DNA from: UBA12077 sp963665525
GTDB lineage: Bacteria; Bacteroidota; Bacteroidia; Bacteroidales; UBA12077
Length of the DNA stretch: 64,000 nt
Direction: 5' to 3'
Assembly: GCA_963665525.1 (NCBI GenBank)
Contig: OY762280.1
Span: 1,612,001 to 1,676,000, forward strand
A program made the position numbers and the translations under genes. Of the stretch, positions 48,999 to 56,990 are shown piece after piece. Position 1 is the stretch's first letter; each line of letters opens with the position of its first letter. Under the pieces are notes generated by a model that searched no databases, was not told the origin of the DNA, and saw only the letters and a list, made by a program, of their open reading frames with translations.

Positions 48999-51380
48999 AT
49001 GATTATTAGAAATATTAAACAAACACTTCTTTACATTATTAAACATAAGCTTGATTCTACAATTAACATCTTAGGTTTGACTATTGGGATAACTGCATTT
49101 ATCATTCTTCTTAATTATATTAATTTTGAATATTCATTCGATAAATGTTATCCAAACCATAGCAATATTTACAGAATTGTTACTGATGTACCCCAACAAA
49201 ATGGTAATATTATGAATACTGCGATGTCGTCAGGATATTTTTCAAGATTAGCCGATGATCACTTCGATGAAATTATTGCATCAACCCATATGACTCCTAG
49301 TTTTAACAATTTAATTAGCATTCATCATAAGCCCAGTTTTGAAGATAATTTCTGGTTTGCTGATTCTTCATTCTTTAAAGTTTTCAACTTCCCATTAAAA
49401 CAAGGAAACCCTATGGATGTTCTGGATGGTTCTTTTAAAATTGTAATTTCCGAAAGAATTGCAGAAAAATACTTTGGAAATAAAAACCCTGTTCATAAAA
49501 CTATTCGCATTTTCAATCAATGGGATTATACCGTATCTGGTGTTTTAAAAGATTTACCTTCTAATATTCATTTCGATATTGATTTCCTGGCTACACCAGA
49601 TAGTATTGGTGGATTCCATAGAAATAATTGGGGTTCATTAGGTTTATTTAACTATGTACTTTTAAAAGATGGTACTAAACAAGAACAAATGGAAGAAGCA
49701 TTTCATCAGTTTAGCATTGATAGGATGGGCGAAGCCTGGGCAAACACCTTACAATTTAAACTACAAGCCACTGAAGATATTCATCTTAAATCGGACAGAT
49801 TACACGAAGTTGGGAAAACATCAAACTCACAACAACTTAAATATTTGGTTGGAATAGCTTTGCTCATTCTACTAATGGCCGGATTAAATTTCATGAATCT
49901 TTATTCTTCTCGTGCCGAATATCGATCTAAAGAAGTTGGACTGAAAAAAGTGATTGGTGCGCAAAGATCAAGTCTCATAGTTCAGTTTTTAACCGAATCC
50001 ATTTTTTATACTTTCATAGCTATCTTAATATCTTTAGTAATTATTTATTATAGTTGGAATTATTTAGAAGTATTTCTTCATACTAAAATTCCTTTTCAAG
50101 CTAATCGTATATTTTATATTCTTATTGGCATACTCCTATTTACAGGTATTATTTCCGGATTATACCCGGCAATATATTTATCGTCATTTAAACCGATATA
50201 TGCTATTAAAGCTATGTTCCGTAATAAGAAAAATGGATCAGCACTTCGTAAAGCACTCGTAATTACACAATTTACATTGGCCCTATTTATGATTGTTGCT
50301 ACTCTTGTCGTATATATCCAAATGCAATTTATCAGAAATAAAGACCTTGGCTTCGATTATAATAATTTGTTAACATTAAGGTTACAGACTGAAAATTTAT
50401 ACTCCAGAAATGAAATGCTTAGAGAAGAATTCACAAATATTCAAGGAGTCTCAGACATTTGCTTTTCTTCAGCACGAATAGATAATATACTTGCAGGCCA
50501 AAGGCCTTATATTCTGCAAGATTCAATATCTACAGATAATAAAATGGACTATATGATAAGAACCATCACTGTAGATGAAAATTTCATTCCTATGTATAAG
50601 ATAAAACTACTTGAAGGAAGGAATTTCTCAATGAATTATTCTACAGACGACGATGAAGCTATCATTGCCAATGAGTCTGCTATTAAATTATTAGGACTTA
50701 AAAATCCCATTGGTAAAAAATTAATTTCATACAGACAGGATTCTAATTATGTTTATACAATTGTTGGAGTGATGAAAGATTTCAACTACCAGTCGTTACA
50801 CGCTCCTATTGAACCTTTACTCTTTCTATATTCGATAGAGAATTTTCCTATAATGACTTTAAAAACCAGCAATACAAATCTTTCAAAACTGGTAAGAACA
50901 TGTGAAAATAAAATGGCAGAACTTTCTCCTGATTTTCCAATCTCTGCAAATATTTTAAGTGAACATATCAGGGAACATTATGAAAAAGAGGAAAGAATAA
51001 GCACTATTTATCAGTTCCTCGCTTTTTTATCGATTTTTATTGCTTGCTTAGGTTTATTTGGTATTGTATCGTTTATTCTTGAAAAGAAAACCAAAGCTAC
51101 AGGAATAAGAAAAGTATTAGGAGCGTCAGACTTATCTTTATTTATGAGTCTTTCAAAAGATCTTATGATTTGGTTATGTGTTGCAGCTCTTGTTTCATTC
51201 CCGCTTAGTTACTTTGTTATGAATAAATGGCTACAAGGATTTGCATATAAAGCAAACATTTACTGGTGGATATATCCTTTAGCCTTTATACTATTATTTA
51301 GCATCTCTTTTTTAACAGTAACTTATAAAACCATTAAAACGATTCGAGTTAATCCTTCGGAAAGTTTACGATACGAATAA
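48999..51380 (+). CDS. MacB/FtsX-type ABC transporter permease
   Basis: 793 residues from the ATG at 48999; an upstream TTG at 48978 lies in the promoter and is rejected. The protein has two MacB-PCD/FtsX halves: an N-terminal helix (about 20-42) and periplasmic domain, a helix cluster with YRSKEVGLKKVIGAQRSSL near residue 310, a second periplasmic domain, and a final set of helices with KKTKATGIRKVLGASDLSL near 700. Bacteroidota carry many such permeases, which use an ATPase for tripartite efflux or mechanotransmission. No ATPase gene is adjacent. Single gene, with a perfect hairpin after it. Confidence 0.92.
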   Translation: MIIRNIKQTLLYIIKHKLDSTINILGLTIGITAFIILLNYINFEYSFDKCYPNHSNIYRIVTDVPQQNGNIMNTAMSSGYFSRLADDHFDEIIASTHMTPSFNNLISIHHKPSFEDNFWFADSSFFKVFNFPLKQGNPMDVLDGSFKIVISERIAEKYFGNKNPVHKTIRIFNQWDYTVSGVLKDLPSNIHFDIDFLATPDSIGGFHRNNWGSLGLFNYVLLKDGTKQEQMEEAFHQFSIDRMGEAWANTLQFKLQATEDIHLKSDRLHEVGKTSNSQQLKYLVGIALLILLMAGLNFMNLYSSRAEYRSKEVGLKKVIGAQRSSLIVQFLTESIFYTFIAILISLVIIYYSWNYLEVFLHTKIPFQANRIFYILIGILLFTGIISGLYPAIYLSSFKPIYAIKAMFRNKKNGSALRKALVITQFTLALFMIVATLVVYIQMQFIRNKDLGFDYNNLLTLRLQTENLYSRNEMLREEFTNIQGVSDICFSSARIDNILAGQRPYILQDSISTDNKMDYMIRTITVDENFIPMYKIKLLEGRNFSMNYSTDDDEAIIANESAIKLLGLKNPIGKKLISYRQDSNYVYTIVGVMKDFNYQSLHAPIEPLLFLYSIENFPIMTLKTSNTNLSKLVRTCENKMAELSPDFPISANILSEHIREHYEKEERISTIYQFLAFLSIFIACLGLFGIVSFILEKKTKATGIRKVLGASDLSLFMSLSKDLMIWLCVAALVSFPLSYFVMNKWLQGFAYKANIYWWIYPLAFILLFSISFLTVTYKTIKTIRVNPSESLRYE

Positions 51381-51384
51381 GCTT

Positions 51385-51421
51385 TATACTTTTCCAAAGT
51401 TTTAAACTTTGGAAAAGTATA
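51385..51421. terminator. Bidirectional terminator, 18-base perfect arms
   Basis: TATACTTTTCCAAAGTTT (51385-51402) and its exact complement (51404-51421) fill the 43-base gap between convergent genes; T-rich flanks on both strands make it a terminator for both. Confidence 0.9.
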
Positions 51422-51423
51422 AT

Positions 51424-51765
51424 TTAAGGTAATAGTTTATGATCTATTTTATCAATTAATTCGTTTAATAAAACACTTATCTCATTGGACTCAACCAACA
51501 GGTAATTAACATCCGGCTCTGATATTGAATGAACAGTAAGTAACTTATCAATATTATGTTGATCGAATAATTGCTTTATCGTTACCCAATTAAAGCTACT
51601 TGATATAAAAATATTAGCCACTTTATATTTTTCTGCTAACTGATAGCTACGATTGCTAATATTATAAGACAGATAATACATTGCTCCTTCAACTCCCTTT
51701 TCTGAAATTGTTAAACCATCATCAGTAGGAACTAGTAACTTTAAATCAAAACCTTTATCTGCCAT
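51424..51765 (-). CDS. NifX/NifB-like (dinitrogenase cofactor biosynthesis fold) protein
   Basis: 113 residues. The opening LKLLVPTDDGLTISEKGVEGAMYYLSYNI resembles the NifX/NifB-associated fold, in which VPTDDG-TIS is characteristic. There is no cysteine motif and no nitrogenase gene nearby, so a nitrogen-fixation role is not implied; small members of this fold in anaerobes have unknown roles, some with metal clusters. Its start is three bases after the malY-type gene stops, so co-transcription is likely. Moderate confidence in the fold only. Confidence 0.55.
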   Translation of the reverse strand: MADKGFDLKLLVPTDDGLTISEKGVEGAMYYLSYNISNRSYQLAEKYKVANIFISSSFNWVTIKQLFDQHNIDKLLTVHSISEPDVNYLLVESNEISVLLNELIDKIDHKLLP

Positions 51766-51767
51766 TC

Positions 51768-52937
51768 TTAAATATTATTTACTGCATGTTCTAGCTGAAT
51801 TAATGCATCTAATAGAGTTTGTTTTGGGCATGCAATATTCATTCTCATATAACCTTCGCCACCTGTACCAAACATGCGTCCATCATTAAATCCCAAACCG
51901 GCATCTTCGATCATAAAGTCCTTTAAATCCTTATCTTTTAAATCTAACCCAGAGCAATCAAGCCATACTAAATACGTACCTTCAGGACGCATCATTTTTA
52001 TTTGTGGTATTTTCTCTTCGAAATAATCTTGCGCTAAATCCAAATTCTTAGCAAGATAATCCATTAATTGATCTAACCATTCGTCTCCATAATTATAAGC
52101 AGCTTCGGATGCTACTGTTCCAAAAACATTTCCCATACCAATATGAATGGTATCTAACACCTTATCGTACTTTTCCTTTAATTCCTTATTAGAACAAATA
52201 ACAGACGAGGTAGCTAAAGCTGCCATATTAAAAGTTTTACTGGGTGCTATAAATGAAACAGTATAATTAGCTATACTTTCAGATATTGAAGCTACCGGTG
52301 TATAGGAATATTCTTTATAAACCAAATCGGCATGAATTTCATCAGCCATAATCAATACATTATGTTCAACACATAACTCACCTAGTTTCTTTAATTCATC
52401 TTTTGTCCAAACAGAACCTCCGGGATTATGAGGATTAGAAAGAATCAACATTTTGGCATCTTTCAACTTATCTTTCAAATCATCAAAATCAAAATGATAC
52501 CTATTATTTTTTAGTTTTAGAGGATTCTCCACCAATTCTCTGTCATTATTCTTAATTGCAGAAAAGAAAGGAAAATATACAGGAGGTTGTACAATAATTT
52601 TATCACCTGGATCTGTATAAGCAAGTACTGCCATATTTATTGCAGGTACGATTCCCGGACTAAACGAAATCCATTCTTCGTTAATAATCCAATTATGACG
52701 ACGTTTAACCCAGTTTACAATAGACTCGAAGTATGATTTTGGACGAATACTGTATCCAAAAACTTCATGATTTGCCCTCTTTTTAATGGCATTGACAATA
52801 AAATCAGGTGTTTTAAAATCCATATCGGCAACCCACATCGGAATTACCTTTTCGTTATTAAAAATTTCTTTTCTTAAATCATATTTAACAGAGGCTGTAT
52901 TCTCTCTGTTGATGGTTTCATCAAAATTATATTTCAT
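51768..52937 (-). CDS. MalY/PatB-type PLP-dependent C-S lyase/aminotransferase
   Basis: 389 residues, aminotransferase fold type I. The N-terminal segment with IPMWVADMDFKTPDFIV is diagnostic of MalY/PatB. The PLP lysine is in SFIAPSKTFNMAALATS (near residue 235), the PLP-binding Asp in NVLIMADEIHADLVY, and the substrate Arg near MRMNIACPKQ. PatB cleaves cystathionine and cysteine conjugates; MalY also modulates the maltose regulator in E. coli, which cannot be assumed here. A repeat hairpin lies upstream. Cytoplasmic. Confidence 0.92.
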   Translation of the reverse strand: MKYNFDETINRENTASVKYDLRKEIFNNEKVIPMWVADMDFKTPDFIVNAIKKRANHEVFGYSIRPKSYFESIVNWVKRRHNWIINEEWISFSPGIVPAINMAVLAYTDPGDKIIVQPPVYFPFFSAIKNNDRELVENPLKLKNNRYHFDFDDLKDKLKDAKMLILSNPHNPGGSVWTKDELKKLGELCVEHNVLIMADEIHADLVYKEYSYTPVASISESIANYTVSFIAPSKTFNMAALATSSVICSNKELKEKYDKVLDTIHIGMGNVFGTVASEAAYNYGDEWLDQLMDYLAKNLDLAQDYFEEKIPQIKMMRPEGTYLVWLDCSGLDLKDKDLKDFMIEDAGLGFNDGRMFGTGGEGYMRMNIACPKQTLLDALIQLEHAVNNI

Positions 52938-52955
52938 ATTTTCATTCTAACATCT

Positions 52956-52986
52956 ATGTCATACTTCGATAAACTCAGCATGACAT
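52956..52986. repeat. Dispersed palindromic repeat, copy 2
   Basis: ATGTCAT (52956-52962) and ATGACAT (52980-52986) flank a core that, read on the minus strand, matches the hairpin at 6646-6670 at 24 of 25 positions. It lies between two minus-strand genes; a T-run follows only on the plus strand, so it is unlikely to be a dedicated terminator here. Confidence 0.7.
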
Positions 52987-53004
52987 TTTTTAATTTTCTA
53001 GTTA

Positions 53005-53640
53005 TCACTTTGAATAGCCTACCGTTTGGCTATATATTACTTTTTGATTTTCTTTCAATTGTAAAGTCTCACGTATTTCATCTTTATCAATCCATGCTCT
53101 AAAAACAGAAATTAATCCTTCCGAAGCACAGTATAAATATACATTTTGACCAATAAATCCGCAATGTGTAGCTGCTGTCATCATTTTAGTATGATCATCA
53201 CCTTTCCCTAATTTTTCAAAATCGGAAACATAAATCAAATTAACAGCTGCATCTTTTACAAATCCCTGCTTACCTGCAATTTTTCTCATATCCTTATCAG
53301 ATATTTGCTTTAAACCATGTTCTTTGGGATGATAAATAAATACCCCTTTACTAGTCGTTACATAAACCTGGATATCTTGTTTATTACGAGAAGTTGGCGC
53401 TGTATGTTTTTCTATATCTGGTCTGTTAATACCATACGCAGCCCAAAGTAAATCGGATAATTGCTGATCCGTTAGATCTTTATTCATAAAATCACGACTC
53501 GAGCTTCTTTCGTTTAAAGCTTGCATAAGAGGTTTTCCTCCTGTCTTATCAGGGGCAGGAAGTTTAATAATATCTTGTGCAAAAAGAATACAGCTAAATA
53601 ACAATATAAAAATGGTCAATAAAGATTTCTGTATTTTCAT
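53005..53640 (-). CDS. Exported SagB/ThcOx-type nitroreductase-like protein
   Basis: 211 residues with a signal peptide (ending SCILFAQ). The SagB-type fold is shown by LMQALNERSSSRDFMNK, QQLSDLLWAAYGINR, HTAPTSRNKQDIQVYV, KGVFIYHPKEHGLKQI and GFIGQNVYLYCASEGL. Nitroreductase-family proteins bind FMN. SagB proteins oxidise azolines in toxin biosynthesis, but exported single-domain forms in Bacteroidota are common and their role is unknown. No precursor peptide or cyclodehydratase gene is visible. Six bases separate it from the upstream thioesterase gene's stop. Confidence 0.88.
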   Translation of the reverse strand: MKIQKSLLTIFILLFSCILFAQDIIKLPAPDKTGGKPLMQALNERSSSRDFMNKDLTDQQLSDLLWAAYGINRPDIEKHTAPTSRNKQDIQVYVTTSKGVFIYHPKEHGLKQISDKDMRKIAGKQGFVKDAAVNLIYVSDFEKLGKGDDHTKMMTAATHCGFIGQNVYLYCASEGLISVFRAWIDKDEIRETLQLKENQKVIYSQTVGYSK

Positions 53641-53646
53641 AACTAT

Positions 53647-54036
53647 TTATTTTTGATTTAATTTATCCATAAACTTCTTCGAGTTGATAATATACCGAAC
53701 ATGTGTTCCTTCTCCAATTAATCCTTCTTCATCAAACGCTTCCACTTTAAAAGTCAAACGTTTCCCATCTACCTCTGTCAATGTAGCAATACATCTTACT
53801 TCCACACCAACCGGAGTTGGTTTTAAATGTCGAACATTGACTTCAAAACCTACTGTATTATGTTCACCACCCAAATATGGTAGTACGGCTTTTAAAGCAG
53901 CATTTTCCATTAAAGCAATCATAGCAGGAGTTGCAAATACTTCTACTAGTCCTGATCCATAGTGTGCAGCTGTATCCTTTTTTTCAACATTTTGTACAGC
54001 AGTATAATTAATCCCTGTTTCTAAATTAAACTCCAT
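53647..54036 (-). CDS. FlK-like hot-dog thioesterase
   Basis: 129 residues from the ATG at 54036; the longer frame adds a poor N-terminus running into the terminator upstream. It fits the fluoroacetyl-CoA-thioesterase-like hot-dog family: HYGSGLVEVFATPAMIALMENAA, VGFEVNVRHLKPTPVGVEVR and GEGTHVRYI. Family members hydrolyse acyl-CoA thioesters; the substrate is unknown. It is followed closely by the SagB-type gene and probably co-transcribed with it. Confidence 0.85.
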   Translation of the reverse strand: MEFNLETGINYTAVQNVEKKDTAAHYGSGLVEVFATPAMIALMENAALKAVLPYLGGEHNTVGFEVNVRHLKPTPVGVEVRCIATLTEVDGKRLTFKVEAFDEEGLIGEGTHVRYIINSKKFMDKLNQK

Positions 54037-54071
54037 AATACCATAATTTTTATATAAAGATATGAAATAAA

Positions 54072-54101
54072 AAAGGACACTGATATTTTTCAATGTCCTT
54101 T
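54072..54101 (-). terminator. Intrinsic terminator of fprA
   Basis: AAAGGACA (54072-54079) and TGTCCTTT (54094-54101) pair across 14 bases and are followed by a T-run on the minus strand. Confidence 0.78.
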
Positions 54102-54120
54102 CTATATTATTGTATTGTTT

Positions 54121-55314
54121 TTAAGCTTTTAATTTTTCTGCCATTGCTTTAGCTATAGTATCACAGCGATCGAAAGCTTCATTTCCCGGAATCCCTTTGG
54201 TATCTATAGGATCTGCAACCAATTCTAATTCCATATTCTCCTGGAATTTAAATAAAGACTTTACTCCTCCTCCATTCCAGCTATATGATCCAAATAATCC
54301 TAAGAAGCGATTTTTCACGCCCATGTGTTCCAAAGTTCTTGTTAGATTTTCCATAGTTGGAAGCATTCCTGAATTATATGCACAGCTTCCCAAAATAACT
54401 CCTTTGTAACGCCAAATCTCATTAATTAAATAAGACAAATGTGTTTTTGATGCATCATGTACACGTATTTTCTTTATGCCTTGCTCCGATAATTTACGTG
54501 CAATACAATCAGCTATTTTAGCAGTATTACCATACATTGAGCCGTAAATAATCACAACTCCATCTTCAGCTTCGTATTTACTCCATTTATCATACAGACC
54601 TAATACTTTATTTACATCACTTCTCCAAATTGGACCATGTGTAGAACAAATATACTTTACATCAACACCATCAAGCTTCTTGAAAGCTTTCTGTACCATA
54701 TTACTATACTTTCCAACAATATTTGAATAGTAACGACGCATATCTTCTTCGTAATAATCTTCGAATTCAATTTCATCGTCGAAAATACCTCCATCTAAAG
54801 TTCCCCAGCTTCCAAATGCATCACCTGAGAATAATACTTTTTCTGTTAAATCATAGGTCATCATGGTTTCTGGCCAGTGAACCCAGGGAGTCATTACAAA
54901 TTTTAAAGTGTGATGTCCTAAATCTAAACCATCACCATCTTCTACCATATACTGATTATCCTTATATCCAAAATAAGAATCTAAAATCTTGAAGGTTTTA
55001 AGATTACCAACCAGTTTTATATTAGGATATTTCTCAACAATAGTCTTAATAGCACCTGAATGATCCGGCTCCATATGATTTATAATTAGATAATCGATAG
55101 GTTTTCCATCAATGATTTCTTCTATTTTATCTAAATAATCATCGGATGAACCATACTCTAAGGTATCGACCAATGCTATTTTTTCATCAACAATTAAATA
55201 AGAATTATAAGAAACACCATTTGGAATTGGCCACATATTTTCGAACAAATGTGTTCTACGATCATTTACTCCAAGCCAATAAATTTTATCAGTAACTTTA
55301 ACTGTATTATGCAT
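54121..55314 (-). CDS. fprA: A-type flavodiiron protein (oxygen/NO reductase)
   Basis: 397 residues. The N-terminal metallo-beta-lactamase-like domain has the diiron ligands HMEPDH (near 80-85), WVHWPETM, SGDAFGSWG and CSTHGPIWR; the C-terminal flavodoxin domain binds FMN (VIIYGSMYGNTAKIAD, YNSGMLPTMENLTRTL). Such proteins reduce O2 to water and/or NO to N2O in anaerobes, taking electrons from rubredoxin or NADH oxidoreductase. All ligands are intact. No rubredoxin gene is adjacent. A perfect -7 box within a palindrome lies upstream (listed). It supports an oxygen-sensitive lifestyle. Confidence 0.95.
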   Translation of the reverse strand: MHNTVKVTDKIYWLGVNDRRTHLFENMWPIPNGVSYNSYLIVDEKIALVDTLEYGSSDDYLDKIEEIIDGKPIDYLIINHMEPDHSGAIKTIVEKYPNIKLVGNLKTFKILDSYFGYKDNQYMVEDGDGLDLGHHTLKFVMTPWVHWPETMMTYDLTEKVLFSGDAFGSWGTLDGGIFDDEIEFEDYYEEDMRRYYSNIVGKYSNMVQKAFKKLDGVDVKYICSTHGPIWRSDVNKVLGLYDKWSKYEAEDGVVIIYGSMYGNTAKIADCIARKLSEQGIKKIRVHDASKTHLSYLINEIWRYKGVILGSCAYNSGMLPTMENLTRTLEHMGVKNRFLGLFGSYSWNGGGVKSLFKFQENMELELVADPIDTKGIPGNEAFDRCDTIAKAMAEKLKA

Positions 55315-55346
55315 TATTAATTATTTTAGATATGAATTACTGTTTT

Positions 55347-55365
55347 CTATTTTGCGCAAAAATAG
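55347..55365 (-). promoter_or_regulatory. -7 box inside a near-palindrome upstream of fprA
   Basis: The minus strand has TATTTTTG (55357-55364), an exact -7 match, about 43 bases before the ATG. It lies within CTATTTTGCGCAAAAATAG (55347-55365), a palindrome except for one extra A, which could be an operator. Confidence 0.45.
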
Positions 55366-55412
55366 TATAAAAAATACGAACTTGAGAATTCTTTAATATG
55401 ATTTATATTAGA

Positions 55413-56243
55413 TTAATCATCAGATTTGATCTCTGAAGTAAAAGGAAATTTTAAATTTTCGGTATCGGCTAAAGTAGCTTTTACAGATCCTATCAGAATT
55501 TTAGCTTCAACAAGGATCGGAACTCTATTTAAATCATCGCTTACCCATACATATAAATCTTCTCCCTCGTTAAAAATAGTTCCTTCAATTAATAAAGCAG
55601 AAAACTTAATGGTATTAAATTTTCGCTTATCATGTGTTTTTAAAACTTCTTTCCCCAAATATCGAATATACAGATCGAATATCTCATTATCAATTATCAT
55701 TCGAATAGGAATGGTATCATTTACTTCATAATTGTCAAAATCAATATTTCGAATGTAATATACTCCGGAAACCACATCATATATATTCTTCGGTAACTTT
55801 AAAGTATCTTCAGTATAAGGCTTTTCTGTGTTTTCCGTTTTGGTATAAATTAAGCTATCCTTATAATTAAAAGTAAACCGATTATGCACTGAATATCCTC
55901 CTTCATATGTATTCCGATCAAAAAACAAAGGTGCTACATCCTCTTTCTTTGCATAAGATTGGAAATAATCTCTAACCTTAAAAAGCCAGTCGTATGAAGG
56001 GATGCTAGTTCCATAACTATTAAAATGATACACATTATCGCCTTTATATGTGGTTTCATTTACTTTAAACTCTACAAAACCAGCTTTAATCCATATAAAT
56101 CCCCAGTTATAAACAGCATGATATGTAATTCGTTCGCCAGGTTTAAATACAGGATATTTCTCGACAAGTTGTTGTGAATTAACACAGACAGGAATTAAAG
56201 CTAAAATTATAAGATATATAAGTCTCTTTATCACTTGAAACAT
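55413..56243 (-). CDS. DUF3108 exported protein
   Basis: 276 residues from the ATG at 56243; the longer frame starts at a TTG that overlaps the upstream gene. Signal peptide (ending VCVNSQ). The DUF3108 pattern is clear: FKPGERITYHAVYNWGFIWIKAG, VYHFNSYGTS, WLFKVRDYFQSY, VWVSDDLNRVPILVEAKILIGSVKATL. Likely periplasmic or outer-membrane associated; function unknown. It starts two bases after the upstream outer-membrane gene stops, so they form a two-gene operon. Confidence 0.88.
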   Translation of the reverse strand: MFQVIKRLIYLIILALIPVCVNSQQLVEKYPVFKPGERITYHAVYNWGFIWIKAGFVEFKVNETTYKGDNVYHFNSYGTSIPSYDWLFKVRDYFQSYAKKEDVAPLFFDRNTYEGGYSVHNRFTFNYKDSLIYTKTENTEKPYTEDTLKLPKNIYDVVSGVYYIRNIDFDNYEVNDTIPIRMIIDNEIFDLYIRYLGKEVLKTHDKRKFNTIKFSALLIEGTIFNEGEDLYVWVSDDLNRVPILVEAKILIGSVKATLADTENLKFPFTSEIKSDD

Positions 56244-56245
56244 CT

Positions 56246-56923
56246 TTAATAACCCCAAATACTATGGTTCGACCTATAAGGGTTATATGTAGGATTATAA
56301 AATGGTGAAGTGTAACTGTATGCAGGATTAAGACCATCAGAATACCTGTACTGAATATTAAAATGCAAATTATCGTTAACCTTATATCCTACTCCTACTG
56401 ATACTGTTTTAAAGTCAGAATTATATGCTTCTGCTCGATAATCATTAAAAACTGATTGATTTTCTAAATAAGCTCCATCGCCCCAAACACTCCATTTATC
56501 ATTTAACTGATAATAAGCAGACCCTGTTATACCATAATTCGAAACATTAGAATTGTATGAATAACCTGACTTATCTCCATAGAATCCTTCCAATCCATTA
56601 TAATTATTTTGCATGATAATGCCCGTAACTGATAGGTTTAACTTAGAGTTTACCTGATAATCAACTGTAGGAGCAACATAAGTATTCATCATAGACATGT
56701 TACTTCCAAAACTAGTAAAACCTGTACCAACATTTACCGAATATGAAACCTTATTATGTAGTTTCAATAAAGTCTCTTCTTTCTTATCTTCCTCCTCGTT
56801 CTGGTTTCCTAGTACTGTTGAATCTAAAGGTTTATAATATTTAGGCATTAAAGGAAATACTTGTGAAAATCCACTCAAACTAATAAAGCATAGAATCCAT
56901 ATTGTTAAAACTGAAGTTCTCAT
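56246..56923 (-). CDS. Predicted outer-membrane beta-barrel protein
   Basis: 225 residues with a signal peptide (ending LSGFSQ). The mature part alternates polar and aromatic residues as in small barrels (KVSYSVNVGTGFTSFGSN, LNLSVTGIIMQNNYN, VSVGVGYKVNDNLHFNIQYRY) and ends with tyrosine-rich sequence (SYTSPFYNPTYNPYRSNH). No specific family recognised. It precedes and is coupled to the DUF3108 gene. A possible -7 box (TAAATTTG on the minus strand, 56988-56995) lies about 65 bases upstream. Confidence 0.68.
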   Translation of the reverse strand: MRTSVLTIWILCFISLSGFSQVFPLMPKYYKPLDSTVLGNQNEEEDKKEETLLKLHNKVSYSVNVGTGFTSFGSNMSMMNTYVAPTVDYQVNSKLNLSVTGIIMQNNYNGLEGFYGDKSGYSYNSNVSNYGITGSAYYQLNDKWSVWGDGAYLENQSVFNDYRAEAYNSDFKTVSVGVGYKVNDNLHFNIQYRYSDGLNPAYSYTSPFYNPTYNPYRSNHSIWGY

Positions 56924-56990
56924 TTTATAGTATTTAATCTTTAAACGAACGGACTGCTATTAAGGTTTATTGTACTACAAATTTAATAAA

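Noticed and set aside
52956..52986. Dedicated intrinsic terminator of the SagB-type gene
   Set aside because: The T-run is on the wrong strand for minus-strand transcription, and the hairpin core is shared with a distant locus, so it is listed as a repeat.
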